This document shows positions 19,610 through 31,724 of a stretch of DNA of 51,393 nucleotides, piece by piece; within the stretch, counting starts at the first letter, position 1, and each line of letters starts with the position of its first letter. Origin of the DNA: Rodentibacter genomosp. 2 (lineage in GTDB: Bacteria; Pseudomonadota; Gammaproteobacteria; Enterobacterales; Pasteurellaceae); the NCBI GenBank assembly GCA_001999425.1, contig MLHP01000001.1, positions 1-51,393 on the forward strand, written 5' to 3'. The position numbers and the translations under genes were made by a program. Under the pieces are notes generated by a model that was given only the letters and a program-made list of their open reading frames with translations, did not search any database and was not told where the DNA came from.

Positions 19610-20176
19610 TTATAGTAGTAGCGCAGAACCCCATTTTATAATGTCAAAAAAGAATTTATTTTGATTGGTTGCAACACCGTCAGTATTCTTGGGGGTGCCG
19701 TCTTCATTCTTTGAATTATCCACCATACCGTTTTTATATTGCCCTTTCACGACATCTAAATCATCACGTGCTTGGGTTCGTAAAATTAAGCAGTTTTTAT
19801 TTTCCAACGGTTCAACATTAGCTATTTCCGTACGAAATTTTTTAAATTGATAAGTGGCGTAATTCATCGATTTTTCATCGTTCTGAATGATTTTGACATA
19901 ATCTTCACCAATAATTTTTTCCAATGGATAGAAAAAAATATATTGGGAGTGAATATAACGGTCCTCTTTAGCGAAATGTTGTTGCTGAATACGGGTGAGA
20001 TTGGGATAAATACATTGTTCCGCCTGTTTGCTGGCAATCGCCCATTGTTTCGCATTTTTATCTGACAGTTGATAATCCGCCCCCGCAAATTCGGCCGGAA
20101 TAGGGGATTGTGGTGAGTTAAAAAGGCTACAAGCACTGAGTAATAGTACGCTGCCGAGTGTAAAAATAAATTTCAT
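19610..20176 (-). CDS. Uncharacterised lipoprotein
   Basis: This 188-residue protein has a lipobox (LLLSACS) at residues 13-19, predicting a lipid-anchored envelope protein. The mature part is hydrophilic, with single Cys residues near the middle (EQCIYP and KNCLIL) that could pair. A low-complexity stretch [12 protein letters not shown] precedes a final hydrophobic [10 protein letters not shown]. It lies beside menB in this family. No function was recognised. Confidence 0.75.
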   Translation of the reverse strand: MKFIFTLGSVLLLSACSLFNSPQSPIPAEFAGADYQLSDKNAKQWAIASKQAEQCIYPNLTRIQQQHFAKEDRYIHSQYIFFYPLEKIIGEDYVKIIQNDEKSMNYATYQFKKFRTEIANVEPLENKNCLILRTQARDDLDVVKGQYKNGMVDNSKNEDGTPKNTDGVATNQNKFFFDIIKWGSALLL

Positions 20177-20322
20177 ATTTGATTTCGAGAGATTGCTTTA
20201 ATGTGGACGAAATTTTATCAATAAGCACAGAATAGATAAAGGCTGAAATAAATTTTCATTTTCCCGAACCGAAAAACTTCCGTTATAATGACCGCACTTT
20301 TCATTAATTAAAAGGAATATTC

Positions 20323-21180
20323 ATGCAAAATCCAAAAGATGATGTGCTTTATGTGCCCGTTGAATGGGTCGATCATAGTGAGGGCTATACGGACATTCGT
20401 TATCATAAGTCCACCGATGGTATTGCAAAAATCACCATTAACCGCCCTGAAGTGCGTAATGCCTTCCGTCCGCAAACCGTAAAAGAAATGATTCATGCCT
20501 TTTCTGATGCCCGTTTTGATGAAAAAATCGGGGTAATTGTTCTTACCGGCGAAGGTGAAAAAGCATTTTGTTCCGGCGGTGATCAGAAAATCCGTGGAGA
20601 TTACGGTGGCTACAAAGATGAAAGCGGCGTACATCATCTAAATGTGTTGGATTTCCAACGGGATATTCGTACTTGTCCAAAACCGGTAGTCGCAATGGTG
20701 GCCGGTTATGCCATTGGCGGCGGTCATGTATTACATATGTTATGTGATTTAACCATTGCCGCGGATAATGCTATTTTTGGTCAAACGGGGCCGAAAGTGG
20801 GATCTTTTGACGGTGGTTGGGGGGCAAGTTATATGGCGCGTTTGGTCGGTCAGAAAAAAGCCCGTGAGATTTGGTTCTTATGTCGTCAGTATAATGCGCA
20901 AGAAGCCTTAGATATGGGCTTAGTGAATACCGTAGTACCTTATGCCGATCTTGAAAAAGAAACTGTGCGTTGGTGCCGTGAGATGTTACGTAATAGCCCG
21001 ATTGCTTTACGTTGTTTGAAAGCTGCATTAAATGCGGATTGCGACGGTCAATCCGGTTTACAAGAGCTCGCAGGCAATGCCACTATGTTGTTCTATATGA
21101 CAGAAGAAGGTCAAGAAGGTCGCAATGCGTTTAATGAAAAACGTGCGCCAGACTTCAGTAAATTCAGACGTAATCCTTAA
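20323..21180 (+). CDS. menB: 1,4-dihydroxy-2-naphthoyl-CoA synthase
   Basis: MenB closes the naphthalene ring of menaquinone from o-succinylbenzoyl-CoA. The 285-residue crotonase-fold protein shows [31 protein letters not shown] and [14 protein letters not shown], with family length. AAAAGGAATATTC lies before the ATG. menC follows after an uptake-signal terminator. Menaquinone is the electron donor expected for the Nrf system at 47-51 kb. Confidence 0.97.
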   Translation: MQNPKDDVLYVPVEWVDHSEGYTDIRYHKSTDGIAKITINRPEVRNAFRPQTVKEMIHAFSDARFDEKIGVIVLTGEGEKAFCSGGDQKIRGDYGGYKDESGVHHLNVLDFQRDIRTCPKPVVAMVAGYAIGGGHVLHMLCDLTIAADNAIFGQTGPKVGSFDGGWGASYMARLVGQKKAREIWFLCRQYNAQEALDMGLVNTVVPYADLEKETVRWCREMLRNSPIALRCLKAALNADCDGQSGLQELAGNATMLFYMTEEGQEGRNAFNEKRAPDFSKFRRNP

Positions 21181-21190
21181 TTATTCAGTC

Positions 21191-21222
21191 AAAAGTGCGG
21201 TTTATTTCAACCGCACTTTTTG
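21191..21222 (+). terminator. Inverted USS hairpin between menB and menC
   Basis: AAAAGTGCGGTT, a 6-base loop and AACCGCACTTTTT. It would partly terminate menB transcripts 13 bases before the menC start. Confidence 0.75.
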
Positions 21223-21234
21223 TAAGCAAAATTT

Positions 21235-22227
21235 ATGACAATTCGACACTATAATCTTTATCGTTATTCTATTCCTGTTGATAGCCAACTTATTTTGCGG
21301 GATCGCTTTTTAAAACGCCGTGAAGGCTTGCTTGTGCGTATCCAATGTCAGAATAATGAAGGTTGGGGAGAAATTGCGCCGTTGCCGGGATTTAGTGAGG
21401 AATCCTTAGAAATGGCGGAAAGCCAAGCAATACAATGGCTTGCCGATTGGGATGCTGCACGTAGCCGTGATGAAAAGTTATCTCTTGATGGGCTTTATCC
21501 GTCCGTAGCCTTTGGATTGAGCTGTGCACTGACAGAACTAAAGGGGGAACTCAATGCAGAGGGAAATTATCACACAGCCCCTTTGTGTTATGGCGATCCC
21601 GATGATCTTTATGGAAAATTAGCCCATCTTTCCGGTGAGAAAGTGGCAAAAATCAAAGTGGGGATGTATGAAGCTAACCGAGATGGGTTGATCGCGGATA
21701 TGTTTTTAGAAGCCATTCCCGAGTTGCAGCTGCGCCTTGATGCAAACTGTCGTTGGTCGCTTGAAAAAGCATTGCTGTTTGCGACAAAAATAAAACCGGC
21801 GCATCGTGCCCGCATTCAATTTTTGGAAGAACCTTGCAAAACGCCTGAATTAAGCCGTGAATTTGCGGCTCAAACAGGGATTGCCATTGCCTGGGATGAA
21901 TCCTTACGAGAACCTGATTTTCAGCTTAAAAAAGAACCATACTTGGCAGCAGTTGTGATTAAACCGACATTAATTGGTTCCCTTGAGCGTTGTATTGAAT
22001 TAATCAAAAAAGCTCATACTTTGGGATTAAAAGCGGTAGTTAGTTCAAGTATTGAAAGTAGCCTTGGTTTAACCCAACTGGCACGAATGGCACAACAATA
22101 TACACCGAATGTGACACCGGGTTTAGATACGCTGGATTTAATGACTTATCAAGTGCTGCGTCCGTGGAAAGGATCGAGATTGCCGCTTATTGATTTAGAT
22201 TCCGAATTGATTACAAGAATTATCTGA
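21235..22227 (+). CDS. menC: o-Succinylbenzoate synthase
   Basis: This 330-residue enolase-superfamily enzyme dehydrates SHCHC to o-succinylbenzoate in menaquinone synthesis. Visible residues: the Lys pair KIKVGMY, metal ligands [19 protein letters not shown] and AWDESLREP, and the second catalytic Lys in VIKPTLIG. Length fits the family. Confidence 0.95.
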   Translation: MTIRHYNLYRYSIPVDSQLILRDRFLKRREGLLVRIQCQNNEGWGEIAPLPGFSEESLEMAESQAIQWLADWDAARSRDEKLSLDGLYPSVAFGLSCALTELKGELNAEGNYHTAPLCYGDPDDLYGKLAHLSGEKVAKIKVGMYEANRDGLIADMFLEAIPELQLRLDANCRWSLEKALLFATKIKPAHRARIQFLEEPCKTPELSREFAAQTGIAIAWDESLREPDFQLKKEPYLAAVVIKPTLIGSLERCIELIKKAHTLGLKAVVSSSIESSLGLTQLARMAQQYTPNVTPGLDTLDLMTYQVLRPWKGSRLPLIDLDSELITRII

Positions 22228-22285
22228 TTCGACCACCGCTTATCGAAAAATCCGTATAATGCACAACCTTAAAAAGGAAGAGAAA

Positions 22286-22735
22286 ATGTCGCAAAGATCC
22301 CGAATTTTGTTACTAAACGGTCCGAACTTAAATATGTTAGGCGCGCGTGAGCCTAAACATTACGGCAGTTTATCCCTTGCAGCCATTGAAGCAAATCTAA
22401 AGTTATTGGCTAATCAACACAATATTGAGCTAGATTGTTTCCAAGCAAATAGCGAGGAAAAACTGATTGAAAAAATCCACCAAAGTTTCCAAACCGTAGA
22501 TTTTATTTTAATTAATCCTGCCGCTTATACGCATACGAGTGTGGCTTTACGGGATGCCTTATTGGCGGTATCCATTCCTTTTGTGGAAATTCATTTGTCT
22601 AACGTACATAAACGTGAGCCGTTTCGTCATCATTCTTATTTCAGTGACGTTGCGGAAGGTGTGGTTTGCGGATTGGGGGCAAAGGGGTATGAATTTGCCT
22701 TTTTATTTGCCTTAGATTTTTTAACGAAAAAGTAA
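22286..22735 (+). CDS. aroQ: 3-dehydroquinate dehydratase, type II
   Basis: The third step of the shikimate pathway. The 149-residue protein has the lid region [33 protein letters not shown] (catalytic His) and [20 protein letters not shown]. The start at 22286 follows AAGGAAGAG; a 9-codon longer frame lacks such a site. Confidence 0.96.
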   Translation: MSQRSRILLLNGPNLNMLGAREPKHYGSLSLAAIEANLKLLANQHNIELDCFQANSEEKLIEKIHQSFQTVDFILINPAAYTHTSVALRDALLAVSIPFVEIHLSNVHKREPFRHHSYFSDVAEGVVCGLGAKGYEFAFLFALDFLTKK

Positions 22736-22902
22736 TGGAAATAAGCATTTTAGGCGAAATTTATAGAATTTTATCGCAATTTAGCTAAATTTAATGTAAT
22801 CTTTGCCTGCTCAAAGACAAGTTTATAACTGATCGCAATTTTGTGTACTTATATTGATAGATAAAAGCGCGGTCAAAAATTTTATTCTTTTAGGAAGAAC
22901 AT

Positions 22903-23364
22903 ATGGACATTCGTAAAATTAAAAAACTGATCGAATTAGTGGAAGAATCAGGTATCACTGAATTAGAAGTTCAAGAAGAAGAGGGAACGGTTCGTATTAG
23001 TCGTGCCGCTCCTGCCGTTGTACCGGCGGCGGTACAATATTCCGCACCTGTTGCGGCGCCGGCAGTTGTACCGGCTCAGGTCAATGCTCCTGCGCCAACT
23101 GCTGCTCAGGCAGTTTCTGAAGAGGTTGTTGGTCATCAAGTTCGTTCCCCGATGGTCGGCACCTTCTATCGTAGCCCAAGCCCGGAAGCGAAAGCATTTG
23201 TTGATGTAGGACAACCAGTTAAAGTAGGTGATACGCTTTGTATCGTTGAGGCAATGAAAATGATGAACCGTATTGAAGCGGATAAAGCCGGCGTAGTAAA
23301 AGCAATCCTCGTCAATGATGGCGAACCGGTTGAATTTGATCAACCATTGATCGTTATTGAATAA
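22903..23364 (+). CDS. accB: Acetyl-CoA carboxylase biotin carboxyl carrier protein
   Basis: This 153-residue carrier starts with [13 protein letters not shown]. It has an Ala/Pro/Val-rich flexible linker (about 35-75) and a C-terminal biotinyl domain with the biotin Lys in EAMKMMN. It shuttles carboxyl groups between AccC and AccAD in the cytoplasm. It is first gene of accBC. Confidence 0.97.
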   Translation: MDIRKIKKLIELVEESGITELEVQEEEGTVRISRAAPAVVPAAVQYSAPVAAPAVVPAQVNAPAPTAAQAVSEEVVGHQVRSPMVGTFYRSPSPEAKAFVDVGQPVKVGDTLCIVEAMKMMNRIEADKAGVVKAILVNDGEPVEFDQPLIVIE

Positions 23365-23380
23365 CCCTATCAATTATCCA

Positions 23381-23407
23381 AAATGGCGGGCTTGCCCGCC
23401 ATTTTTT
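23381..23407 (+). terminator. Intrinsic terminator between accB and accC
   Basis: AAATGGCGGGC, TT, GCCCGCCATTTTTT is a perfect GC-rich stem with a T run, ending 17 bases before the accC start. Partial read-through here would make more AccB than AccC. Confidence 0.8.
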
Positions 23408-23424
23408 AACAAGTGGAATTTCTT

Positions 23425-24771
23425 ATGTTAGAAAAAGTTGTGATTGCCAACCGTGGTGAAATTGCATTACGCATTTTACGCGCATGTAAAGAATTAGGCA
23501 TTAAAACCGTTGCGGTTCACTCCACAGCAGATCGTGATTTAAAACATGTATTATTGGCAGATGAAACTGTTTGTATCGGGCCTGCACCTTCGGCAAAAAG
23601 CTACCTAAATATTCCTGCAATTATTGCTGCGGCTGAAGTAACGGGAGCAGACGCAATTCATCCGGGATATGGTTTTTTATCTGAAAATGCGGATTTTGCC
23701 GAGCAAGTAGAGCGTTCCGGTTTTACTTTTATTGGACCGACAGCAGATGTTATTCGTTTAATGGGTGATAAAGTTTCTGCGATTAAAGCAATGAAAAAAG
23801 CCGGTGTGCCTTGTGTGCCGGGATCTGATGGCCCTGTCGGAAACGATATTGTTAAAAATAAAGAAATTGCAAAACGTATCGGTTATCCAATTATTATTAA
23901 AGCCTCCGGTGGTGGCGGTGGTCGTGGTATGCGTGTCGTACGTAGCGAAGAAGCATTAGAAGAATCTATTGCGATGACAAAAGCGGAAGCAAAAGCGGCC
24001 TTTAATAATGATATGGTTTATATGGAAAAATACTTAGAAAATCCACGCCATGTGGAAATTCAAGTACTGGCTGATACTCACGGCAATGCGGTGTATTTGG
24101 CGGAGCGCGATTGTTCTATGCAACGCCGCCATCAAAAAGTGGTGGAAGAAGCGCCGGCACCGGGGATTACTGAAGAATTACGCCGTGATATCGGTTCTCG
24201 TTGTGCTAATGCTTGTGTGGAAATTGGCTATCGTGGTGCGGGTACCTTTGAGTTCTTATATGAAAATGGTGAGTTTTATTTCATCGAAATGAATACCCGT
24301 ATCCAAGTGGAACATCCTGTTACCGAAATGATTACCGGCATTGATTTGGTGAAAGAGCAGCTACGTATTGCCGCAGGGCTACCACTTTCCTTTAAACAAG
24401 AAGATGTGAAAGTGAAAGGTCATGCGATTGAATGTCGTATCAATGCGGAAGATCCAAAATCCTTCTTGCCTTCACCGGGCAAAGTTGCACACTTACATTC
24501 ACCGGGTGGATTAGGTGTACGTTGGGATTCTCACGTGTATGGGGGCTATACTGTGCCTCCACATTATGATTCCATGATTGCAAAATTGATTACTTATGGC
24601 GATACACGTGAAGTGGCAATTCGTCGTATGCAAAATGCTTTAGCAGAAACTATTATTGATGGCATTAAAACAAATATCCCATTGCATGAAATGATTTTAG
24701 AAGATGAAAATTTTCAAAAGGGAGGAACAAATATTCACTACCTTGAGAAAAAGCTGGGATTACATGATTAA
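23425..24771 (+). CDS. accC: Acetyl-CoA carboxylase, biotin carboxylase subunit
   Basis: AccC carboxylates biotin on AccB using ATP and bicarbonate. The 448-residue ATP-grasp protein shows [20 protein letters not shown], the glycine-rich loop [23 protein letters not shown] and [14 protein letters not shown]. The ATG at 23425 fits family starts; a GTG 12 bases earlier is not needed. Confidence 0.97.
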   Translation: MLEKVVIANRGEIALRILRACKELGIKTVAVHSTADRDLKHVLLADETVCIGPAPSAKSYLNIPAIIAAAEVTGADAIHPGYGFLSENADFAEQVERSGFTFIGPTADVIRLMGDKVSAIKAMKKAGVPCVPGSDGPVGNDIVKNKEIAKRIGYPIIIKASGGGGGRGMRVVRSEEALEESIAMTKAEAKAAFNNDMVYMEKYLENPRHVEIQVLADTHGNAVYLAERDCSMQRRHQKVVEEAPAPGITEELRRDIGSRCANACVEIGYRGAGTFEFLYENGEFYFIEMNTRIQVEHPVTEMITGIDLVKEQLRIAAGLPLSFKQEDVKVKGHAIECRINAEDPKSFLPSPGKVAHLHSPGGLGVRWDSHVYGGYTVPPHYDSMIAKLITYGDTREVAIRRMQNALAETIIDGIKTNIPLHEMILEDENFQKGGTNIHYLEKKLGLHD

Positions 24772-24773
24772 TA

Positions 24774-24801
24774 AAAAAGCTCACATCGGTGAGCTTTTTT
24801 A
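24774..24801. terminator. Bidirectional intrinsic terminator, accC/rhlB
   Basis: AAAAAAGCTCAC, ATCG, GTGAGCTTTTTT is symmetric, with A and T runs for both converging genes. Confidence 0.85.
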
Positions 24802-24834
24802 TTACCAACTAAAAATCTTTCTAAAGATGAAGTT

Positions 24835-26082
24835 TTATTTACGGTGTACGCGATTTCTCAGCGGTACTCGGGAGTTGTTTGAGCGGGATTTTGAAGGAAA
24901 CGGCTTAGGCAAGCTTAATAAAGAACTCTGATCATATTGGCTTACCGGAATTGAATGCCCGATATATTCCTCAATAGCAGGTAGATTCATTGCATATTCT
25001 TCACAGGCAAAACTAATCGAAATACCGCTTTCACCGGCACGACCGGTACGCCCGATACGGTGTACATAATCTTCATGATCGTCCGGTAAATCATAGTTAA
25101 ATACATGGGTAACATCTGCGATGTGCAAACCTCGAGCTGCCACATCTGTCGCAACAAGAATATCTAGAACACCGTCAGTGAATTGTTTTAATAGTGTCAG
25201 ACGTTTTTTCTGTGCGACATCGCCGGTGAGTAATCCTACACGATGACCGTCAGCCGCTAAATAACGCCAAATTTCTTCGCAACGATGTTTAGTATTCGCA
25301 AATACAATACAGCGTTCAGGCCATTCTTCTTCTATTAATGTTAGCAATAGTGCCATTTTGTCTTGGTTAGAAGGATAAAATAATTCTTCCTTAATACGAT
25401 GACCGGTTTTTTGTTCGGGTTCAATTTCGATGTATTCCGGCTCATTCATATCTTCAAAGGCAAGTTCACGCACTTTATAAGATAGGGTTGCCGAGAAGAG
25501 CATTGTTAGACGCTTTTGTGGAGAAGGACATTTACGCAATAAATAACGAATATCACGAATGAAACCTAAATCAAACATTCGATCCGCTTCATCCAATACC
25601 ACAACTTGGATCTGTTCTAAACAAATCGTACCTTGTTTTACATAATCAATGATACGCCCTGTGGTTCCAATTAAAATATCTACTCCGCGTTCAATGGCTT
25701 GTAGTTGTTTGTCATAACCGTCCCCACCATAGGCAAGGGCGGTTTTTAATCCGCTTGCTTTTGCCAAAAATTCCGCATCGTTGCTAATTTGAACCGCAAG
25801 TTCACGGGTTGGAGCAAGAATCAAGGCTCGTGGTTGGTTAGAGTCCGTCTTATCTTTTTTATAAGTAAGTAAATGATGAAAAGTTGTGGTTAAAAACGCT
25901 ATGGTTTTACCTGTCCCGGTTTGCGCTTGTCCCGCAATATCTTTAGCTTGTAGGCTGATAGGCAATGAAAGTGCTTGAATAGGTGTACAATATTCAAAAC
26001 TTTTGATTTGTAAGGCTTTTAAAACAATAGGGTGTAAAGGAAAATCAGCAAATCGCTGTTGGCTTAAATAATCTTGTTGCAT
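24835..26082 (-). CDS. rhlB: DEAD-box RNA helicase RhlB
   Basis: RhlB unwinds structured RNA for the RNase E degradosome. The 415-residue protein has the Q motif ([10 protein letters not shown]), [25 protein letters not shown] and [10 protein letters not shown], with a short basic tail ([19 protein letters not shown]). The N-terminal sequence [14 protein letters not shown] identifies RhlB rather than SrmB or RhlE. It lies next to yacG-coaE, as in H. influenzae. Confidence 0.92.
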   Translation of the reverse strand: MQQDYLSQQRFADFPLHPIVLKALQIKSFEYCTPIQALSLPISLQAKDIAGQAQTGTGKTIAFLTTTFHHLLTYKKDKTDSNQPRALILAPTRELAVQISNDAEFLAKASGLKTALAYGGDGYDKQLQAIERGVDILIGTTGRIIDYVKQGTICLEQIQVVVLDEADRMFDLGFIRDIRYLLRKCPSPQKRLTMLFSATLSYKVRELAFEDMNEPEYIEIEPEQKTGHRIKEELFYPSNQDKMALLLTLIEEEWPERCIVFANTKHRCEEIWRYLAADGHRVGLLTGDVAQKKRLTLLKQFTDGVLDILVATDVAARGLHIADVTHVFNYDLPDDHEDYVHRIGRTGRAGESGISISFACEEYAMNLPAIEEYIGHSIPVSQYDQSSLLSLPKPFPSKSRSNNSRVPLRNRVHRK

Positions 26083-26184
26083 GGAAATTACAGTTTCTTA
26101 AAAAATGCGCTGAGAATAGCACAAATGGGAAAATTTCTCAAAAACGACCGCACTTTACATTGAAACAGGAAATGGAAAATTATT

Positions 26185-26453
26185 TTATCCCTTGTTATTG
26201 TTTCTTTCCCATTTGCGTTTGATATAACTGCAACTAGGATGAAGGGCTAACTGCTTTTCTGTGATAAAGACGAGTAATGCTTGATAAAGTTTATCGGCGA
26301 TACCTTGCCCGCGGAGTTGGTTCGAAACAAACGTATGATTTGCATTAATTTTATTTTCCGTTTCGTAAAAATAAGTGAGCTCGGCGATTTTCTCCCCTTG
26401 TTCATTTAAAATAAAAAATGCACCTTGTTGATGATCTTCCTGATGTTGAATTC

Positions 26454-26457
<4 letters not shown>
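26185..26457 (-). CDS. Small GNAT-like acetyltransferase (YjdJ type)
   Basis: This 90-residue protein starts at the ATG overlapping the yacG stop (ATGA). The core [21 protein letters not shown] carries the acetyl-CoA pyrophosphate loop (QLRGQGIA), and CSYIKRKW is the usual end of this small class. Substrate unknown. Confidence 0.8.
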
Positions 26458-27282
<825 letters not shown>

Positions 27283-27972
27283 TTATGAGTAATAATTGAA
27301 TAAGCATACTACAAAACTTGAGAAACAGAGAAAAGGTGCAAAAGGTAAAAAAGTGTTTCTTTTTGGGGAAAGTAGGGCAAATAAAATACCTGATAAACAG
27401 GCGATCAATAAAAAGATAGGTAATTGTTTTAACGGTAAGTAACTGCCGATTCCAAGAGCGAGCCAATAATCACCTTGTCCAAATGCTTCTTTTTTATAGT
27501 GCCACTTTGCAAACCAATAAATACCGTAAAAAACGAAGAAAAAAATAACCGCACTTTGTAGGCTTTCTTCCAATATTAAAGAAGAAAAGGATTGAGAGGC
27601 ACCAATGAACCCTAAAGCAGTCAATATGAGACAAGATGTTGTTGATATCAGTTGATATTGCCAGTCGAGGTAAGCGATTGTCCACAGTAGAAGTAGTGTG
27701 CAGGTTAACCATAAAGTAAAAAAAGCATTTTCTGTGGTGAAGAGTAGCACGCTAAATAGAGAACCAACGGTAAAAAAATAGCGAAAAAAATGACCGCACT
27801 TTTTTCCTTGAATAGCAGCAAAATGAGGTTGAAATATGGGGGGATTTTGTGGGAATAGCGCTATGTAAGTGCTATAAGTATCGGTTTGTAAGCGTTCAAT
27901 AAAAGTGGAGATATAAAGCCATAATGTGATACCGAAGATTCCACCGAGTAAAAAGCTTGCAAGATAGATCAT
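27283..27972 (-). CDS. pilD: Type IV prepilin peptidase
   Basis: PilD cleaves the PilA leader and methylates the new Phe in the inner membrane. The 229-residue protein keeps the two aspartates of this aspartic protease (Asp-103 in YLDWQYQL and Asp-168 in FGQGDYW). It lacks the N-terminal CxxC...CxxC zinc domain of the longer family members, as in the short Haemophilus form. Its ATG overlaps the pilC stop (TAATG). Confidence 0.9.
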   Translation of the reverse strand: MIYLASFLLGGIFGITLWLYISTFIERLQTDTYSTYIALFPQNPPIFQPHFAAIQGKKCGHFFRYFFTVGSLFSVLLFTTENAFFTLWLTCTLLLLWTIAYLDWQYQLISTTSCLILTALGFIGASQSFSSLILEESLQSAVIFFFVFYGIYWFAKWHYKKEAFGQGDYWLALGIGSYLPLKQLPIFLLIACLSGILFALLSPKRNTFLPFAPFLCFSSFVVCLFNYYS

Positions 27973-29189
27973 TACACCACCGCTCCCATATTAAAAATCG
28001 GTAAATACATTCCCATCATAATGATGCCTATGAGACTTCCGATAATCACCATCATCATTGGTTCTAACATTTGAGAAAGGAGGTCAATTTGATGATTGAG
28101 TTTTTCCTGATAGTTTTCTGCAATATGTTGTAATATTAAAGCCAGTTTTCCACTTTTTTCGCCGATTTGCAGCATTTGTTGTGCTTCCATAGGAAATAGC
28201 TGGCTACTTACGCTATCTGAAAAGGCATAACCTTGTGAAACCCAATGTAAAATTGCTCTAACTTCAGTATCAAGAATCTGATCACTCAAGATGGTTTTTT
28301 TGATTTGCCAAGTTTGTGTGCGTGGTAGAAAGCTATTTAAAGCCTGATTAAGCGGCACACCGGCTTGTAACATAATATATAGACTTTGGCTAAAATTTAC
28401 CAAACGGGAGAGTTGCTGAATATTGCCAAAAATCGGCATAACTGCAATGATTTGAGCTTTTTTCCGTTGGAAGTGTGAGGAATGCTTCAATTTTAACTGA
28501 TAAAACAAGATGAATATCATCGTAAAAAATAGCAAGATTCCGATATCTTCTTTAAGAAGATTTGATGTAGTAAGTAACAGAGAAGTGAGTGCGGGTAATT
28601 CAGTATTATTACCTTGATACATTTCGGCAAATTGCGGCACGATAAAAAGTAAAAGTGCAAGTGTTAGCAATAAAGAGATTCCCAATACCATGGAGGGATA
28701 AAGCATAATTTTTTGTAATTTGCGTTGTAGTGTTAGGGATTGATGGCGATGTGATGCAATTTTGCTGCAAACAGTTGCCAGTTTTCCCGTCATTTCACCA
28801 ACCTGAATTAATTGAATTTCTTGCCGGGTAAGATACTTGCCTTGTTGCTCAATACTTTGGGAAAAAGATAATCCGGATTCAATAGATTTTAATAGCTGTT
28901 CTAGCCATGCATTTAAAGCAAGTTGCGTACAATTTTGTTGCAAAATTTGTAAACTACTTTTAAGCGGAATCGCAGATTGTAGAAGTGTGGTAAGTTGATT
29001 CAATAACGCACTAATTTCTGTCTTTTTCGGTTTACTGTTGAGTTGCCAATTTTTTTGTAGTTTGACATTGGTTAGCCCTCGGTTCATCAATCGAAATTGC
29101 GCTTGTTGCACTGAATCAGCAATGATTGAGCCTTTTTGCATTTGCTTTAGGGTGTTATGTGCCTGGTAGTAAAAAAGTTTCTTTGCCAT
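27972..29189 (-). CDS. pilC: Type IV pilus inner-membrane platform protein
   Basis: This 405-residue protein has two T2SSF domains, each with three-helix membrane regions: one around IMLYPSMVLGISLLLTLALL, the other ending MMVIIGSLIGIIMMGMYLPIF. The start at MAKKLFYYQ fits the family; 13 upstream codons overlap pilB and were left out. Works with PilB in pilus assembly for DNA uptake, consistent with the uptake signals in this genome. Confidence 0.93.
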   Translation of the reverse strand: MAKKLFYYQAHNTLKQMQKGSIIADSVQQAQFRLMNRGLTNVKLQKNWQLNSKPKKTEISALLNQLTTLLQSAIPLKSSLQILQQNCTQLALNAWLEQLLKSIESGLSFSQSIEQQGKYLTRQEIQLIQVGEMTGKLATVCSKIASHRHQSLTLQRKLQKIMLYPSMVLGISLLLTLALLLFIVPQFAEMYQGNNTELPALTSLLLTTSNLLKEDIGILLFFTMIFILFYQLKLKHSSHFQRKKAQIIAVMPIFGNIQQLSRLVNFSQSLYIMLQAGVPLNQALNSFLPRTQTWQIKKTILSDQILDTEVRAILHWVSQGYAFSDSVSSQLFPMEAQQMLQIGEKSGKLALILQHIAENYQEKLNHQIDLLSQMLEPMMMVIIGSLIGIIMMGMYLPIFNMGAVV

Positions 29190-29190
29190 T

Positions 29191-30579
29191 TTATTCGCCT
29201 CCCAAAACACGATAAATTTCCGCTTCATCGGTAATGCCTTGTTTTACTTTTTCTAACCCGCTTTGATGGAGATTAGCAAAATCGGTTTGATAGCTGTTTT
29301 GTTGACGATGTAAGAATTGATAAACGCCAATTCTGCCCCGATAGCCTTGATGGCAATCGCAAGAATCAATGGAAAATTGACCGCACTTTTGACAGCGTTT
29401 TCGCACAAGCCGTTGAGCTATCACTAGTAATAAACTACTTTCTATTTCGTGTTGTTGAATCCCAAGTTGTTGTAAACGTGATATAGCGGAAATAGCATCA
29501 TTTGTGTGTAAGGTTGAAAGCACTAAATGTCCGGTTTGCGCCGCCCGTAGTGCCATTGCCGCACTTTCTTCATCTCGGATTTCACCGAGCATAATAATGT
29601 CGGGATCTTGTCGTAAAAATGAACGTAATAAGCGACTAAAATCCAGTCCGATTTGCGGATTAATTTGGCTTTGGATGATTCCCGTTAATTCAATTTCGAT
29701 GGGATCTTCTGCGGTCATAATGTGTTTATCGGGCGTATTTAACCACTGAAGTGCGGTATAAAGGGAGATACTTTTTCCGCTACCGGTTGGGCCGGTAACT
29801 AAAATTAACCCTTGAGGCTGACAGAGTGCTTGTTGAAAAGTTTGTCGTTGTGATTCCGTCATACCCAGTTCTGCAAAACTCAATTCAACCGGTTTATTTT
29901 GTTGTGCGCGAAGTACGACTTTTTCGCCCCAATGGGTAGGCAGTGTAGAAAGACGAAAATCAAGAATATCGGAGAACGTTGTTTTAAATTGAAAGCGTCC
30001 ATCTTGTGGTAATCGGGTTTCGCTGATATCAAGTTTAGCAAGAAGTTTTAATCGGGAAATTAACCGATTGGCTAAATTTTTACTAATTGGTGCTTGGGGT
30101 TGTAAAACACCGTCAATTCTAAACCGCACTTGAAAACAATCCTGTAAAGTTTCTAAGTGAATATCGGAAGCATTTTTTTGTAGTGCCGACTCAAAAATAC
30201 GATTTAGTAGTTGGATAATAGGTTCGTCATTGTTTTTTTCCTGATGTTCTTGCTCTTGAGGGTGGTAGAAATTCATTTGCTCTTCTACTTGCACGGATTG
30301 CGGCGAAAGTTGTTGCAGAAGATCTTTGAGTTGTGTGCTGTCAAGCAAAACCGGTTCAACCAATTTTCCGGTAACAAAAGCAATAGTTTCGCAAGCTGAG
30401 AGATTGGAAAGGGAATCGACACCGAGCCACAGGCGATTTTCCTCTTCTTTTAAGGGTAAGGAAAAATAGTGCAAAAAGAGAGCCTGTTGCTGTTTATTGC
30501 GTTCCCATAGCTCTGATGAGATCGAAAAGATCTCACCGTTTTGTGCTGTTATGCGGTGTTCAAGTAATGCCGATGTCAT
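29191..30579 (-). CDS. pilB: Type IV pilus assembly ATPase
   Basis: This 462-residue GspE-family ATPase has a Walker A box ([10 protein letters not shown]), Asp box ([10 protein letters not shown]), Walker B ([19 protein letters not shown]), His box ([15 protein letters not shown]) and the zinc Cys set (CQKCGQ...[14 protein letters not shown]). The start at MTSALLEH overlaps the pilA stop as ATGA; longer frames read into pilA. Confidence 0.95.
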   Translation of the reverse strand: MTSALLEHRITAQNGEIFSISSELWERNKQQQALFLHYFSLPLKEEENRLWLGVDSLSNLSACETIAFVTGKLVEPVLLDSTQLKDLLQQLSPQSVQVEEQMNFYHPQEQEHQEKNNDEPIIQLLNRIFESALQKNASDIHLETLQDCFQVRFRIDGVLQPQAPISKNLANRLISRLKLLAKLDISETRLPQDGRFQFKTTFSDILDFRLSTLPTHWGEKVVLRAQQNKPVELSFAELGMTESQRQTFQQALCQPQGLILVTGPTGSGKSISLYTALQWLNTPDKHIMTAEDPIEIELTGIIQSQINPQIGLDFSRLLRSFLRQDPDIIMLGEIRDEESAAMALRAAQTGHLVLSTLHTNDAISAISRLQQLGIQQHEIESSLLLVIAQRLVRKRCQKCGQFSIDSCDCHQGYRGRIGVYQFLHRQQNSYQTDFANLHQSGLEKVKQGITDEAEIYRVLGGE

Positions 30580-31013
30580 TTTGAACAGAATCCTGCCGGG
30601 AATAATGAAATATCGCCGATACAGGCGGTTGACCAAGTGATACCTTTAGATTTATCGCCGTTTGCGGTGAGGGTATATTCTATCCCATCTAATGTGCCGT
30701 TACCTGTAACAGTAATTGCGCCAGCACTCGTGTTCACGCTTTTTATGTAGCCTTTTGCTGTGGTGATGTTGGCGGCAACACCGTTTGAACCGCCACTACA
30801 ATTTGAGGTGTTTCCGGTACCGTAAACACAGAGTTCGACATCTGATTTAAATGGGGCGGAGGCTTGTAGCAATTCGGACATAGCCGCCTTTTTGGTATAA
30901 TTTTGGTAAGACGGAATGGCGATAGTGGCAAGAATTGCAATGATTGCAATCACGATCATTAATTCGATGAGCGTAAATCCTTTTTTCAGTCTGGGTTGAG
31001 AGATGAGTTTCAT
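30576..31013 (-). CDS. pilA: Type IV pilin (competence pilus subunit)
   Basis: This 145-residue prepilin has a 12-residue leader ([12 protein letters not shown]) cut before [20 protein letters not shown], with the conserved Glu-5 of the mature pilin. Cys residues at ELCVYG and NCSG, and at STACIGD and GFCSK, suggest two disulfides. First gene of pilABCD, divergent from ampD. Confidence 0.96.
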   Translation of the reverse strand: MKLISQPRLKKGFTLIELMIVIAIIAILATIAIPSYQNYTKKAAMSELLQASAPFKSDVELCVYGTGNTSNCSGGSNGVAANITTAKGYIKSVNTSAGAITVTGNGTLDGIEYTLTANGDKSKGITWSTACIGDISLFPAGFCSK

Positions 31014-31136
31014 TGATTTTCCTTCATAAATGTGGGTTAAGCCGATGTTGGCGAGAGCATTGTGTGAAAGGAAAAAAACTTTGTAAAATTGACCGCACTT
31101 TTTCTGCGATCATACTCGCAAAAATAGGAGAAAATA

Positions 31137-31706
31137 ATGGAAAAACTGAAATGTATTGAACAAGGTTGGTTGGTTGATTGCCGACGAATTATTTCGCCCC
31201 ATTTTGATGAACGTTTGGATGCGGAAGATATTTCTTTGTTGGTCATTCATTATATTAGCCTACCACCGGAACAATTTGGTGGCGGGTATATTGATGATTT
31301 TTTTCAAGGTAAGTTAGATCCCAAACTTCATCCCTATTTTGAGGAAATTCATCAAATGCGTGTATCGGCCCATTGTTTGATCGATCGTTGTGGCATTATT
31401 ACACAATATGTGAATTTTAATGATCGTGCCTGGCACGCAGGGATTTCCAGCTTTGAGGGGCGTGAAAGATGTAATGATTTTTCCATTGGTATTGAACTTG
31501 AAGGGAGTAATGAGCAACCTTTTACCGAGGCTCAATACGACGCATTACAACAGCTTACCAAGAGTATTATGGTCGCTTATCCAAACATCACACAAAACCG
31601 TATTGTGGGACATTCGGATATATCTCCCGGACGTAAGATCGATCCGGGTCAATACTTTGATTGGGAACGTTATTTGAACGGGATCAATGGTCAGTCTAAA
31701 AAATAG
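31137..31706 (+). CDS. ampD: 1,6-anhydro-N-acetylmuramyl-L-alanine amidase AmpD
   Basis: This 189-residue cytoplasmic amidase recycles cell-wall muropeptides. It shows the amidase_2 zinc residues in VIHYISLP and VGHSDISPGRKIDPG, plus the catalytic region SIGIELEGSNEQPF. AGGAG precedes the ATG. Same divergent arrangement with pilA as in H. influenzae. Confidence 0.95.
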   Translation: MEKLKCIEQGWLVDCRRIISPHFDERLDAEDISLLVIHYISLPPEQFGGGYIDDFFQGKLDPKLHPYFEEIHQMRVSAHCLIDRCGIITQYVNFNDRAWHAGISSFEGRERCNDFSIGIELEGSNEQPFTEAQYDALQQLTKSIMVAYPNITQNRIVGHSDISPGRKIDPGQYFDWERYLNGINGQSKK

Positions 31707-31724
31707 ACAGCAATATTTATTCTG

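Noticed and set aside
23413-23424. GTG start for accC
   Set aside because: The extra four residues are not conserved and ATG 23425 gives the standard [12 protein letters not shown] start.
27283-27972. pilD truncated by mutation
   Set aside because: It lacks the Cys zinc domain, but both catalytic Asp residues and the operon overlap are intact and the length matches the short Haemophilus form.
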